A stretch of DNA of 64,000 bases, from positions 3,038,001-3,102,000 of the forward strand of contig NC_084665.1 of assembly GCF_028389875.1 (NCBI RefSeq), read 5' to 3'. The notes under the pieces were generated by a model, which saw only the letters and a list, made by a program, of their open reading frames with translations, did not search any database and was not told the DNA's origin. Positions within the stretch are counted from its first letter, which is position 1. Each line of letters begins with the position of its first letter. This DNA comes from Rhea pennata. Taxonomy: Eukaryota; Chordata; Aves; Rheiformes; Rheidae. The position numbers and the translations under genes were made by a program. This document shows, one piece after another, positions 1 through 24,500 of this stretch.

Positions 1-112
1 GCACTTCACTTTGTGAGAACAAGTAACTGCTGCCCACATAGTGCCTCCCGAGGGAGGAGCTGCAGGCTAGTGCTGGAGAATCTGTGCTGCTCCATAGGGG
101 TGTTCAACTCAC

Positions 113-1714
113 CGCCCGGATGCTGAAGTCCTGCAGTGAGGGGCTCTTCAGCCATTTCTGGAGGTAGTGCTTCCATACACTGGGCTCTGCTTGGAAGATG
201 GCAAGTGAGATGGCCCTGGAGAAGACAGGGAAGCACCAACCAGGAGCAAGCTCACTGGCAGCACAGCACCCCATCTTCCCAGCCTGCACACACCTCTCTG
301 GGCTTCTCCTCTCACCCCTCTGCTATGCCACCAAACAGCAGGCAATCGCACAACATTACTCACCACTACGGTCTCTTTTATGGTCTAAGCCAGTACACCA
401 GCAATCACTTGGTCATGCCACATCAATTCACCCTGCCATTCCCTTCACATCCTCCCAAAAGTCCTGGCCCCTCAAGACAGGTTTACCTCTCTGTGACCGG
501 AGACCCTTCTGCTTTCTTAGAAATGATAAACTGGCAGCTTAGCCCTGCATCCTTCACCATCTGGACTCCCAAGAATTCTGCCAGATGCTTGGCAGTGCTG
601 ATGCAAATGGATTTCTGCTCCCCGGAGTCTTCTAGCTTGTGAGACATGGAACGGTTCTCTGAGATCAGCTCAAACAGCTCTCAATCAGGTATGTTGGCAG
701 CCTGAAAAAAGAAGCAAGGAAAAAAAACCACTATCAGGAACCTAATGATCAAATCTCGTTGCTATTATATACATAGAACATTTAAACTGATTGATATGGC
801 TGTCTTTATGAGGAGTTTGTGAACAATCTCTGCTCCAGTTGCCAACACGACCTATGGAATACAGAGATCATGGACATGAGGTCTGCATCAGAACTTGTGC
901 TGTGAATGCAATGCTTTGAAGTGATGTTGTATGGCAAACTCTCAGTGGGCCCAGCTCTGTAGTGCCAGATGCAAAATACAAAAGGGGAAGTGCTCCCAAT
1001 AAACTCCCAAGTAGAGCAGTCGCTTCGGCTTCTCATCTCTCCTGCTCCCCGGTTTGAGGCTCTGTTTTCTGGCATTGTCTCTGCTCTTGCTCTTGCTGGT
1101 TATTTTAAAGTTAATCTCTTCTGGGCTCCTCAGAAAACATTCTGCAGGCAAATGGCTCTGCCATCCTCTGTCTCAATGAGTGGCTCTAGAGAAAGTCCTT
1201 GGTGGAAGAGGGCCACCAGGCTACCTCTGTGAAAGAGGTGACTGGAGGACAACGCTTATCCACAATTAAGCAGTAACAGCTGACAAAAGTGCTGTAATAA
1301 CAGGCCTGGTGCTAAAAGACCCTAAAGAGCAGCCCTAGAGAATCAAAGAGGCAGAAATTACACACAAACAGCCATCAGAGGCACAACGGACCAACCATTC
1401 TCTTCAGACAAAGTCCATCCTCCCTACAGTGTCAGGGTAGCTTTGACATCTCTTTTCTGGCCCCAGCCTGGGAAGACAAACATGCAGGGGATGCATATCC
1501 TGCAAACCCTACACTCACCTTGCTCTACAGTATATCCAACCAGTAATCAGCCACCTTGGCTACAGAGGCAGAGACCTCCTCCAGTGTGGTGCCTTTCAGA
1601 AAGGCCTCAAATACAGAAGACTGGAATACCTTCACCAACTGCAGCTCTCCCCGTCGCCTCACCTCAAACCCTTTCAGTTCAGCCAAGGATCCATCTTCAT
1701 TGAATACTGCATAC
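113..1714 (-). pseudogene. POLE: POLE pseudogene block: distal polymerase-domain exons (25-27)
   Basis: Exon 1714-1519 encodes the peptide starting [18 protein letters not shown], followed by the segment ending ADYWLDIL, where the next codon, Tyr in human, is TAG at 1525-1527. Exon 701-487 encodes the stretch containing [12 protein letters not shown]; its seventh codon is TGA at 681-683 where human has Ser. Exon 215-113 encodes [14 protein letters not shown] and ends at a normal GTGAGT donor. Exon lengths (196, 215 and 103 bases) fit the parent phases exactly, so only point changes have hit this block. The next exon would lie left of the window. Confidence 0.9.
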
Positions 1715-3224
1715 CTAGGACATAGAGCTCGTGCAAAACCTGGTCTATGCCAAGGAACATATCTCCCAGGATGCTGCTTACTACCCTCCTGCCAAAGTAC
1801 TTCTAGTACTGCCAAACCAGGCAGCCACCAGGTAAGTTAATCCAAGCTGTGGGGCTCTGTACTAGCATGATCTAGGCATATTTACACAGCTAGAGACAAT
1901 AACATTATGAACTACTTCAACTCCAGCTGCAAAAGCACATCAGGCTCTGCCCCCAACTTGCTAATACTAACTGTCAAAATGTTCTTAAATGCACACAAAT
2001 AAAGGGCAAAAAGTGAGAGTCAGGGTTAGAGGAGTATAGAAATGGAGCGAAATACTAGGAAAAGCCTTATACAGGAGAATGAAGTTTTGTTTGGAAAATA
2101 GGAGGGGATGCTGGCAAAATGGATTCAGAGGAAACTGGACATAGCTATTCAAACAACTATAACAACACACTGTCCTCTTTTTTTCTGTCGTGTTTCTTGG
2201 ACTTCATATGCCTGCCAATTATTTGTATGGCTCAATACAACCATCACAGGAAGCTTCAGTGGAATAGAGGTGAGACTCAAGCGTACATTGCTTTGTCACC
2301 CCTCCTCCAGGCAGCCTTTTCTCCTCAGCTGGCAGTGGTACCTGCCAGCCAGCTCCACACTACTGCTCTTTCCACTTTGAGAGTGAGCAAGAAATAAGTG
2401 CACTTGCTGACACCCCAGAAATCACAGAAAAAATCAAGGGCCCCGGAGATAAGACTCCTATGAGCAGAGTTCATTCAGTGCTTGACATCATCTTGACTTC
2501 AGCGACAGACTCCTTGGCATGCAAAGGCACTCACAGTGGATGCTGCAGTTCATCCAACAGAGACATTCAAGCAGAAACAAACATAGTCCTGTAAGAACAG
2601 AGAGTGCTGGAGGACAGTGACAGTATTTTCTGCACCCAGACCCAGGTCTGTGGGCAGTCCTCTCATGATTGCTCGTGCTCGTATTTAAGGCTGCATGAGA
2701 AAATCAGTGAAGTCAAGTGCAATTGCTTTTCTTTAACATGATGGCAATGGCAAGATCCATTCCTTCCCCTAGATGGGGATTAAAGCGGAAACCTCTGGGA
2801 AAAGTGTTACTAGAGGTCTGTAAACTTGAGAGAGGGACAGACAGATTAGCGAATTTAAAGAGAAAAGATAGAAAGAAAAATCAAAGTTTGCCTGTGCATC
2901 TCAGAACCAAACAGGGAGACCGTGACTAGTCAGAAAGTTTGAGAAGTACTGTTTTACTGTTATCTTCAGAAATTTACTGTCAGAGTGTGTCAATTAAGAC
3001 CAGGGCACAGCTGGATTCAAAGACTGATCTCATGCAAGGAACTTGCCATTTAAAGACAGCATGATCTCAGTGGTATGCAGCAACAAGCAAACCAAACATG
3101 CTGCCAGCTCCAGAGGACTGGTAACATGGGGTAAGGACTAACACACCTCAAATGTAGTCAAGGAAAAGGACCGTCAATCCCTTACCTTGGGGAAGTGGTG
3201 ATTTTTCAGGCTTTGAACTCTTAC

Positions 3225-10173
<6,949 letters not shown>

Positions 10174-10575
10174 CTGTAAAAGACAGACATCAAAAACTGG
10201 ACTTAGAAAGAAGCGCTGTAAAGGGTGCTGCTGGAATTAGGCTGGCCTTATCACCGCATCATTGAACTTAAATGTTTGATTTGGTGTCCAACATGATGTG
10301 TTTATTCAGGCAGCACTGAAGCCCAAGGCAAGAAGGAGCACAGTAAGGAAACAAAACCAACTCCTTCACTTAGGCTACCCATAACTGGTCTATGGGAAAA
10401 CAGCTATGACTGCTATACTGCAGAAAGAAAGTGCATTTGGAGACTACTTTCCCTCCTTTCCTTGTGAAAAACTATCCAAACAGTAGAAATTAGTTCTATT
10501 GCCATTGTGTCACTGTTGCATGAAGGATGCAGCCCTTTTTGTCCAGAAAAGAAGTTGTTTCAGGCATGCACTCAC

Positions 10576-15808
<5,233 letters not shown>

Positions 15809-16297
15809 CTACAAAGCAACAAGACAGTGCCAGCTAAGAGTGGAAAAGAGTAATGAGGGAAAGGGGAAGACTGCTAACAGTAACAAAGCGTTGGGAAGGC
15901 AAATTATACTGACACACATGGAAGAACCGGCCAAAGAAGAGGTAGTAATTGGATGGAAAGACAAGGAGTGAGAAGAGATGCTAGCAAGCATGTAAGCCAG
16001 CGAAGAACATAAAAGCTATGCCGGTTCACATCAAGGGCCATCTTGACCTGTTGTCTGTTTCCAAGTGCAATCATCAGTACACACCCAAGAAAGAGTAAAT
16101 GTATAATATTTCCCTCTGCCACAACACTCTTAATCTCCAACCATTGCTAGCTCAGGAAATTTCTTGAGCATCCTGTGAAAAAGGCTATGTGCTGGAGCAG
16201 AATATATATTTTATTTACTATTACTATAATAAGCAATTACTATCAATAAGCAATAATTAGCCTATTTATGATATGCAATGCAAACAGTGCTTGAAGA

Positions 16298-16378
16298 TAG
16301 GGAGGTTGGACTAGATGATCTCCACAGGTCCCTTCCAACCTTACTGATTCTGTGATTCCATGATTTTATGATTCTATA
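16298..16378 (+). mobile_element. CR1 LINE 3'-terminal fragment
   Basis: The run contains GGTTGGACTAGATGATCTCC, then GGTCCCTTCCAACC, followed by tandem copies of an ATTCTATGATT-type octamer. This is the diagnostic 3' end of avian CR1 retrotransposons in plus orientation. Only the tail is present. It lies about 490 bases beyond the last POLE exon remnant. Confidence 0.9.
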
Positions 16379-19263
16379 AAAGTGCAGGGCACGATAGTGG
16401 CTGAGGAGTTCATGCTACGCTGGAAAGAAACCAACCAAGCAACCCTTCCAAGGACTGTCCCACTGCTGGCAGTGAGGACACTGGCCAAAGCAGAGCCATC
16501 ACCATGGGACTCGGCACCACAAGTGCTGTGGATGTGTGGACTGGCAAGGCCCAGGTGAGTCTGTCCGAGCGAGGAAAGGCTACCAAGTTCTAGTTTCAAC
16601 AGCAAATGATGAAAAAGGTCAGCTGGATGAGGTGCAGACTAAAGCACCAACTGTCAGTTCAGATAAAGGCTGGTTATAGGTAGGGGTGTTGTCAGTGAGC
16701 ACATCTGCAGATGGGTAGGCCACACATGGTACAGGCCGCTCGCTGTCTTCCCTGCCCAAGCACTGGTGACTGCTGAAGGGGGACATCTTGTGAGCAGGAC
16801 ACCACTGAACTGGTGAAAATAAAAGTACCCTGTTGGAAGAAGCAGACCAATCCCTGAGCAGTTTGCATGACCTGGTCCTGTTGAAGAGTTGCTCCATGAC
16901 AGTAACCCTCAGGGTGACAAATCACCCTCAGCAACCAGTCACTTCTATCCCCTACTTCAGGGGAAGAAAGCGTGTGGGTGTACCTACTTTCACATCCACA
17001 CCTCTGCTATCTGTGTATGCTTTCCAAAAATAGTGTTCTGGGCAGTACTAAAGCCCCCTTGACCTGCTCCAAGCTCCCCAAGCGGTATGACATGGCTTTG
17101 GGGGGCTGTCAATGGACCCTGTTGCCAGCACCTGGTTCTGCCAACTGTGTTTGGACCCTATGAGACTATGTCTGTTGGTGAGGATGTGAGTACTGTGGCG
17201 TCCACTTTGGCTCCCGGCTCATCCCCTCACACCATGGAGCTGCCCTGCTCATCTGCTCCCTGACCTCATGGGCTGAGTGTTTTAAACTGCAGCAAAATTT
17301 TGCTTCACACAGGATTAACCTCTTCAAATGCCAGTGATCTAGTTGTGGAGTTTCCCATCCCTGAGAACATTTGCTCTTGCCTGAACTCCCCTTTCCTGTT
17401 ATATCTTCCTTTCCCTGAGTAAAGGAGAAGTTTGAGTTTGCCCTTCTCTAATAAACCCCAGGGAAATAGATTTCTCCTTGTGTACAATAGTCTGGGCTGA
17501 ACCATTGCCTTGATAGAGCAGCCCTTCCCAATAGCATCACTGAGATGAAAAGAGAGGAAAACGCTTCCATAAATGACTGTAGAAAGGGTAATGAAAGGGA
17601 TCTGCTGGGTCTGTCTAGGGAGGAGATGGGAGCCCTGGCTGCAGACCCACGGTCAAACATGGCAGAAGATGCGAAAGTGGCTTGCTCACATAGCTTCCTG
17701 TTAAAGCAGGAAGAATGTTAGTATTGCTGATAGCTGAGAAAAGACGCTTTGGCAAAAAAAGCAGATTACTTGCAAACTAGTTGTTAATCGTTTGCCTGAT
17801 CAATCAAAACATCTGCACACAGGAGAACTAAAATAAATAGAGTAGGAAGAATGGTGCCAAGTCTCTTTCTTCTAACCCCAGACAAAGATCTTCAGGAGAA
17901 TGAAGTTACTGAGTCCCTGAAGTTCTCTGCTGGCCCCTCCTGGGCTTCCTCCAGCTGAGCTAGAAATCTTTGCATGTATGCATCTTGCTGAGAGTGTTTG
18001 GACACACCGCTGCTCTATGGCGCACCCTAAACTGATCCTGTGGGCATGCTGAGGAGAGTTCCTCTCATTTGACTTTGGCCAACTTAGTAGGATCTCACTG
18101 TTCAAACAGCAAATAAGAGTGAGAGAGAGAAAAAAAAGGAAACTCTCAGCACAGGATGCATTCGACTTCTCATAGCACAAATCAGCCTGCAATGAGCTGG
18201 AATTAGAAGGGGACATATCTGCCCTCTGAGAGCAAGGGAATGTATTTTCATGGCACTCAGGCAAAACTGAAAGGAGAAAGAATTTCAGAATATGCTGCTT
18301 TTCCATAGGAGAAAAATGAAGTTTATGCGCCAACCTGCAACACACTAGTCTGACCTGCAGATATTCTGCAGTGACAGCTCTCTAGCTGATACGAGTGGTT
18401 CCTGTTCCAGCTCTAGATATATAATGTTCAATATTCTTCCTCTCCATAACCTCTGAGAATCCCAATTTCTCTCCTCAGCCTGGAATCGCACCGGTCAGAT
18501 TAGGATTATCTTTGTCTCTCACATCCCCTGTGTGACCTTTGTGTGACATAGGACAGTCAGGATTTTTATTTAGTGATGCTCTTCTAAGATGTCTAGGAAA
18601 ATTAGAGTTAAAACTTTTTTTTCTGTAAAATCACCCTCTGTTACTGGCAAAAGGGCTAAAATGTGTGGGGAATATAGATGAAATAATCTCTGCAGCTTCT
18701 GCAGACGCTGTATAGATAGTCTACACCAAGTAACTGAAGGAAGTGTGCCAAAGACAATAAATAGGTTTCTCGAGAAGCTATGGAGAATTAAGGATCAATT
18801 AGCAATTAAAAGTCTGGAAGAGGAACAGAACTCTTCCCAGGCAGGTTACCGATGTCAACTAGAAAAGCTAGTGAGGATCATGCAAGGTGCACGTGGTGCG
18901 GCTCTACCTGCTACAAGAGTAAATCAACTACTTCAGTTATCCAAGCTAGGACAGCTCTGTGAACAAGATGTTATAAAACTACAGCCAGAAACAACACATT
19001 AATGATTGAGTCATTTAGTAATCTCCTTCCTTAACAACAGCTGGTATTCTGAAAAGGGGAAGAAAGAAAGACTGCAGGAGAAAATTCTACGTATGTGAAG
19101 TAAAAAGTCAATTCTTTATGGTTTTGTATGTGAAAATAGCAGCCAGGGAGTCAGCCCGCTGTTGCCATAGCCAGGCAAGTCAAAGCAGTTTGAGTCAGGT
19201 CCTGAGCCCGATTAGCCAAGTGCTAGGGCACAGAGAGTCACACTGCACACGTTGGTCATTAAC

Positions 19264-19332
19264 TAAATCTGTTAACTAGTTAAATGAATGTGTTAAACCA
19301 ATCTAAATTTGTTAAACTAGTTAAATGAATAC
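19264..19332. repeat. Short imperfect direct duplication with palindromic AACTAGTT cores
   Basis: Two copies of a TAAATCTGTTAACTAGTTAAATGAAT-like unit of about 27 bases lie 41 bases apart. The second copy has small differences (TTTGTTAAACTAG). Each core is AT-rich and near-palindromic. It is a local duplication with no assigned function. Confidence 0.65.
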
Positions 19333-21570
19333 ATCTGGCTTGGAGAAATATTGCAATCAGCTAACATATATTTTTGAGCAGTTGCAGTATGAATTGCAGC
19401 CCCAGGAGTTGCCGGGCAGTGAAATACAACCACATTTTTGACAAGTAGGCTAGAACTACTTTGCAGCTTAAATATGCGAAGGAGAATCAATGAGCATTTT
19501 TATTCCTTGCTCCTAGAAGAGTAGTGGTGAAAAAAACAATTTGCCCTTTCGTTCAACTTCAGCTTAAATTATAACACTGGAAGCACTGTGTTGTCTGATG
19601 CCCCCTCAAAGTCCTATTTCCTTCACCTCCACTCATCATAAGATGAGCACTGGCAAATATTCATAGCAAAGACTGAGGCAACATGTTAGTTAAACACAGA
19701 CAGCTGAAAAGAGCAAAGATCTCCTAAGGTCACAGTGTGGCTTCCACTGCTTGTAAGCACAAGCGTATGGTGGCCTCCTGCTCAGAGAGAAAGCAAATGC
19801 TACTTTCCACCCTCACAGCATTTGATATCTAAGTGATGCTCATCCTAGCCATTCTGCTGCAGCAAGAGGTCCTTAGAAAGCCTTTCTTGGTCATCTTCGT
19901 CTCTATTGTGCTACTTTGCATGCACCCTGCAAAGAGCTTATATAGCCTGTAGGTGGACAACAACGTGCTGCCCCTGCTTGCTGCATGTTGTTCTGCTCCC
20001 CAGACAAAGACGGGATGCGATGGTCTCGGGAGTGTTATTCCCAGGGGCTGTCCAATGGGTTCAGCCTATCTAGAGCACTTGCTGTAGGAGAAGTTTACCC
20101 ATGTCTTGCATCTGGATGTGGTGTATGTGTTCAGAAAGGGACCTCAAGTCCTGCAGGCTCCCGACAGAGTCAGGGTAGAGCCTTCTATCCCACCGCTCCC
20201 AGTTTAGCCTGCCCTGATCTCATTCCTCTTTGTAAGCTTGCCCGGTGTGGGGTAGGGAGTCGTCTGTCTTGTCCTGAAGTGTTTATGATCCCTCAGCAAG
20301 GTCTCTGCTGGGTATGAAAGAGGTTGTGCAGCTCCCAGCAATTTTAACAGGCCTGGGGTATCTGGAGCTGCCACTTCACTGATTTTTGTTCCAGGCACAT
20401 GGACTGGAGATTTTTCTTCCCTGAAGTGTGTTGTTCATGCCTATGTAAGCTCTGATGCCCTATCTCCCCAGCTGCTGCCATTTTTCAGGCATTCTTTCTG
20501 CAATTCCTGTTAAAAAATCCGACATTTTTCCTGCTCCTTGCTCCACTAGTATTAAAATTTTTTGCCCTGTGGTTGTCTGATGTAAATAAAACTGTCACAT
20601 GTGGCAGATACTGTTCATCAGCCTCCTCCTTAGGTGACAGCCTTCTCCAACTACCTGTCAGTCTCTCAGACACACAACCCAATCCTGTTCTGCAGTGGTC
20701 TTGGCTGAATAAAGAGCCCATTTCCTTGGTTAATAACACAAGACAAGTGGAAGCTCGAATTAAAGGCCCATCTCCTCCTGGAACTCATTTCCTGAAACAG
20801 GCAGTGGAAGAACCAGGATGCAAGGCCTGTGTGGCAGTGGTGGTAGCAGCACTTTGGTTCAGCCAGGACTGCAGATCCCTCACTCCTTGGGCTGTCCTAT
20901 TAGTCCACAGAGCACATCTGCTTCCAGAAACTCATCTCTCCCATCTACCTCTTCTGGGCACTCTCTCACCTTCTCCAGACTCCCTGTTCCCAGGTCATGA
21001 TTTGACACAGCCCATCCTAAAACCTCAAGAAACACACAGTTAAAGCATAGCAACCATGTTTTGGTCCCCCTGGGCATCCTTACGCAATGGGTCTCTGTCA
21101 CTCTCCTGTGGGCTCATTTCATGGTCCATCTCAGGCAGCTGGTGATCAGCTCATCTGATACAAAGTTCGTCACAGCACCTGAGCTGTGAGTGATGTATGG
21201 CAACCCCACACCAGAAATGATAGTGCTTGGACAGTGCCCTTCCCACAGCTTTCTTTCCTAATGTGAGTTTCCCTCTCAAAAAAACAAAACAGGAGGGCTC
21301 TAAAAAGGTCTCTAAAAGGAGAAGGTGTCTTGTGCTGAGTCCACTTGAAATGGATATGCTTTGTGCATGCAGGATGATTTCTTTGGCTCTACCCCAAAAG
21401 GAGAGTGTCACTATCGGGATATCAACCTTTCAGCGAGGTCTCAAAGTCCAAGGAAGTGGCTGCATGAAAAGCCACATGAAGTTGAGCTCCAGGAACGGAG
21501 ACCATTCTTCAAGCTCATGTCGCTGCTCCTTGGTACTTAGCTGCTTTGAATGGCAAACTCCATAGAAAAG

Positions 21571-24500
21571 ATGAAATTTGAGGATCTCTTGCTAGAAACT
21601 GGTGGCTTTAGCCGATTCCAAATCTTGATTTTGTTTCTCCTCTGCTTCCCAAGAATCAACCTTCCCATGCATTTCCTGCTGCACAATTTTCTTGCTGGTA
21701 CTCCCTCTCATCACTGTGCTATTCCACATCAGAAGGCATTTGAGAACCTCACCACAGAGGAGCTTCTACTCATCAGCATCCCCCGGGAACCTGATGGCAC
21801 CTTCAGGTCCTGTGAGATGTTCTCGCAGCCTCAGTTCTACCTGCTGCTCAATTCCTCACTGCAGCCAGAAAATGACTCGATTATTGAGGACTGCAAGCAC
21901 GGATGGGTCTATGACCACTCACAGTTTACCTCCACCATAGCCACTCAGGTAATCCCTTGCATTTGATCTAGATGAAAATGAAATTAGCTCAGTGTGTTGA
22001 GGAGCAGATGGAGAACTATCTCCTAGGTGTACAGAATCAGAAGGGAAACGTTTTATTTTAATCATCATTTGAAATGATCTGTTTAGAGAAGATGACCTGG
22101 GATGGGAAAACTCTCTGAAGCTGAGAATTAGAACTCAACATTTATCATTATGAGCATCTCAGTTTTTCCAGTGAGATGGAGATGGAGAGATAGTGAGACA
22201 GAGGGTGCCATGGGATTTTCTGTCTTGGACCACATGGCATTTGCATGTGGTTGTACCTTGTAAGGATTTCATCTGAGCCCATGACTCATGACTTTTCTGA
22301 TTTTCCAAAGACTTTTATAACTCCTATTCCCTTGGCCACATCTGGTCCTGGATTTCCCCTCTTCTTCCTAGGATTGCCATGCCTATCTTCCACTTTGCTT
22401 TTTCTCTGTTCCCTTGGCATAGTTTCAATGTTTCCCGTTTGTCTGGTTATGTCCATGGCTAGGACGACAAGCAAGGCAGAGGGGTAAGTGGGTTCCCCTG
22501 TGACAGGGAACAGCATTTGCTCACAGCGCTATCCCATTGCTGCTTAGAAAACACTGGTGCTTGTAGGGGAGCCCTGGGGATGAGGCAGCCAGTGGGCACT
22601 GGACCAGCAGGGAGGCAAAATGGAAAGGGAAGAATGGCACTGACTGCAGAGAGGTGGGAGGGGGACATCAAGGAGGGTGGACACAGAAAGTAGGATGCAA
22701 GAGGTCAAAAACAAGGCTCCTGGACCACAGACTAAAAGAAGTAGGCTTAGGCCACTGATAATGGCAAGGTGAAGACGATGCTTCCAAGGAGGTGGGGAAG
22801 AAGCGGCTGCTGAAGGCTACCCTCCAGAATGGGGACAAGCACCCTGGAGACACTGTGGGCATCACCCTGACAAGTGCCAGCTCCATCCTCATGCATTATG
22901 CCAGCCAGCAGAGGAGTGTTCAGCAGCCATGCGGCAGGTCCCATGGCAAGAGTCTGTATGGAGCTGGCGTGAATAAGCAGAGACAGTGAAGCCTAGCAGC
23001 AGGTGCTTATCAAGCCCATTAGGTGCTGTCTAGCGAGCCAGAGCAGAATGAGAGTTTTGCTGCATCAGGACCATTTGTGCAAAGCCCCAAATCATGGTTC
23101 CCTCATCCTCCTGAAAGATGTTTCCCCGATTTAGGAGACTGTCAATCCAGTTACAAGAGGTTCCTGCCATCAGCCAAAAAACGCACTGTCCAGGGGCTCC
23201 TCTCTGAGACCCGGCGTACTGGCTAGTCATAACCTTGAGCCTACCCCAGGTGCCCGCCTGTCAAACATTAACCACCAAGCTAGGGCTGTCTGACAGTGAT
23301 ACCTCTGGATGTTAATACTTTACTGACAGGCTGTAACTTTCCTTCCTTGGAAGATGGCCCAGCGCAGAGGGGATCTTGGGGAAAAGGACAATTTAGTCAG
23401 ACAAAGGGACTTTCTCCTTTCTCTGGAGACTTTTGCTTGTGCAGCAAAAAAAAAGCTCAAATACTGGCTCATTTTCACAGAGATTATGACACTGGGTGGA
23501 TGATTAGCTTAAGTTTTGCCAAGTTACGCAGATATAGAAAATTAACACTGCAACTTGACCAGGGAGCACTACAATGATTAACGACATTTGCATCTCCAAG
23601 AAAGTAAGATGATGATCATTAATTTATTGAAGAAAAATGTCTAGACTACCGTCTCAGAAAAAAATCAGTAAGTGCATGTCAGGACAACTATTTGGCCCAA
23701 CTCTTCCTCTGTCCTCCTCCCTCTCGACACAGACAGCTTCAAAGGAAATTGGTAAAAGAACAGTAACTGGCTATCAACAAGGTGTCCCCTACCAAAGGCT
23801 GTGACACAGCTCACTGCAACATGGCACCCCACAAAAGCCCATCTCACCAGGCCAAGCCCTGGAGCATCTAGAGCACAAGAAAAAACCAGTGAAGTGAGGC
23901 AGGGCAAGCTGAGAGCAGATGCCATGGGGGTCAGCAGAGGGAAAAGGGACCTCTTCATGATGAGTGGTCCCCAAGAAAGTTTTCTGATACCCAGCAAGTG
24001 TCCACAGAGAGACTGTCATGGTGGGGCTAAGTATCTGGGAGGCCTCTGAGTTTTATGAGGCTCTGGCAATGTCCTATGTGAAGTTTAGTATAGCGTCCTA
24101 CTTTTCACTCAGTCAAGTTTCACTGATATAAGCTGCAAGACCCCATGACAGATTGCTGGTGGGAAGGGGAATGAGAAGGTGACAGAGGCTGAACTGGGCA
24201 CTAATAGTCATTTTGGCCTTGTGTTTTAGTGGGACCTGGTGTGTGAGCAGCGCGGACTGAACCAAGCGACTGCAACATTCTTCTTCATCGGTGTTACAGT
24301 GGGGGCTGTGATCTTTGGATACCTTTCAGACAGGTTTGACCCTTTTCAGACTCTTCCCCTTCCTCTCTCTCCAGCCCCGGGCTTCGGTTTCGTGACAAAA
24401 CCTTCACAAACTGGTGACCTGCAGAAGACAATTAGAGAGGCAGAGAAAGCAGAAAACACAGTTGTGAAGGGAGAATTCAGACCCTCCAGTGAAAACTGAT

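Larger units (their letters stand above)
15809..21570. other. Gene-free stretch between the POLE pseudogene and SLC22A7
   Basis: No coding exon is recognisable here on either strand. In particular, I see no match to the POLE segments that should precede exon 6 (finger and N-terminal exons 1-5). Open frames exist (for example 17872-18345 minus, 18745-19002 plus, 20573-21043 plus) but they have no family resemblance I recognise and no splice context. The stretch contains a CR1 tail at 16298-16378 and a small direct duplication at 19264-19332. The last few hundred bases presumably include the SLC22A7 promoter; no clear TATA box or CpG island is visible. Confidence 0.6.

Noticed and set aside
16380-17300. 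Stretch with exon-like composition and a CAG|GTGAGT donor at about 16555
   Set aside because: Translations in all frames match nothing known to me and no matching acceptor or second exon is visible.
17872-18345. 157-codon minus-strand open frame between the POLE pseudogene and SLC22A7
   Set aside because: No recognisable domain, no start context or promoter, and no splice partners; plausible by chance.
18745-19002. 85-codon plus-strand open frame with a helical, charged peptide
   Set aside because: Weakly suggestive of a retroviral gag or coiled-coil fragment but no motif could be named, so no call was made.
20573-21043. 156-codon plus-strand open frame just upstream of SLC22A7
   Set aside because: Composition is not gene-like, and it has no membrane or family signature and no splice continuity with SLC22A7 exon 1.
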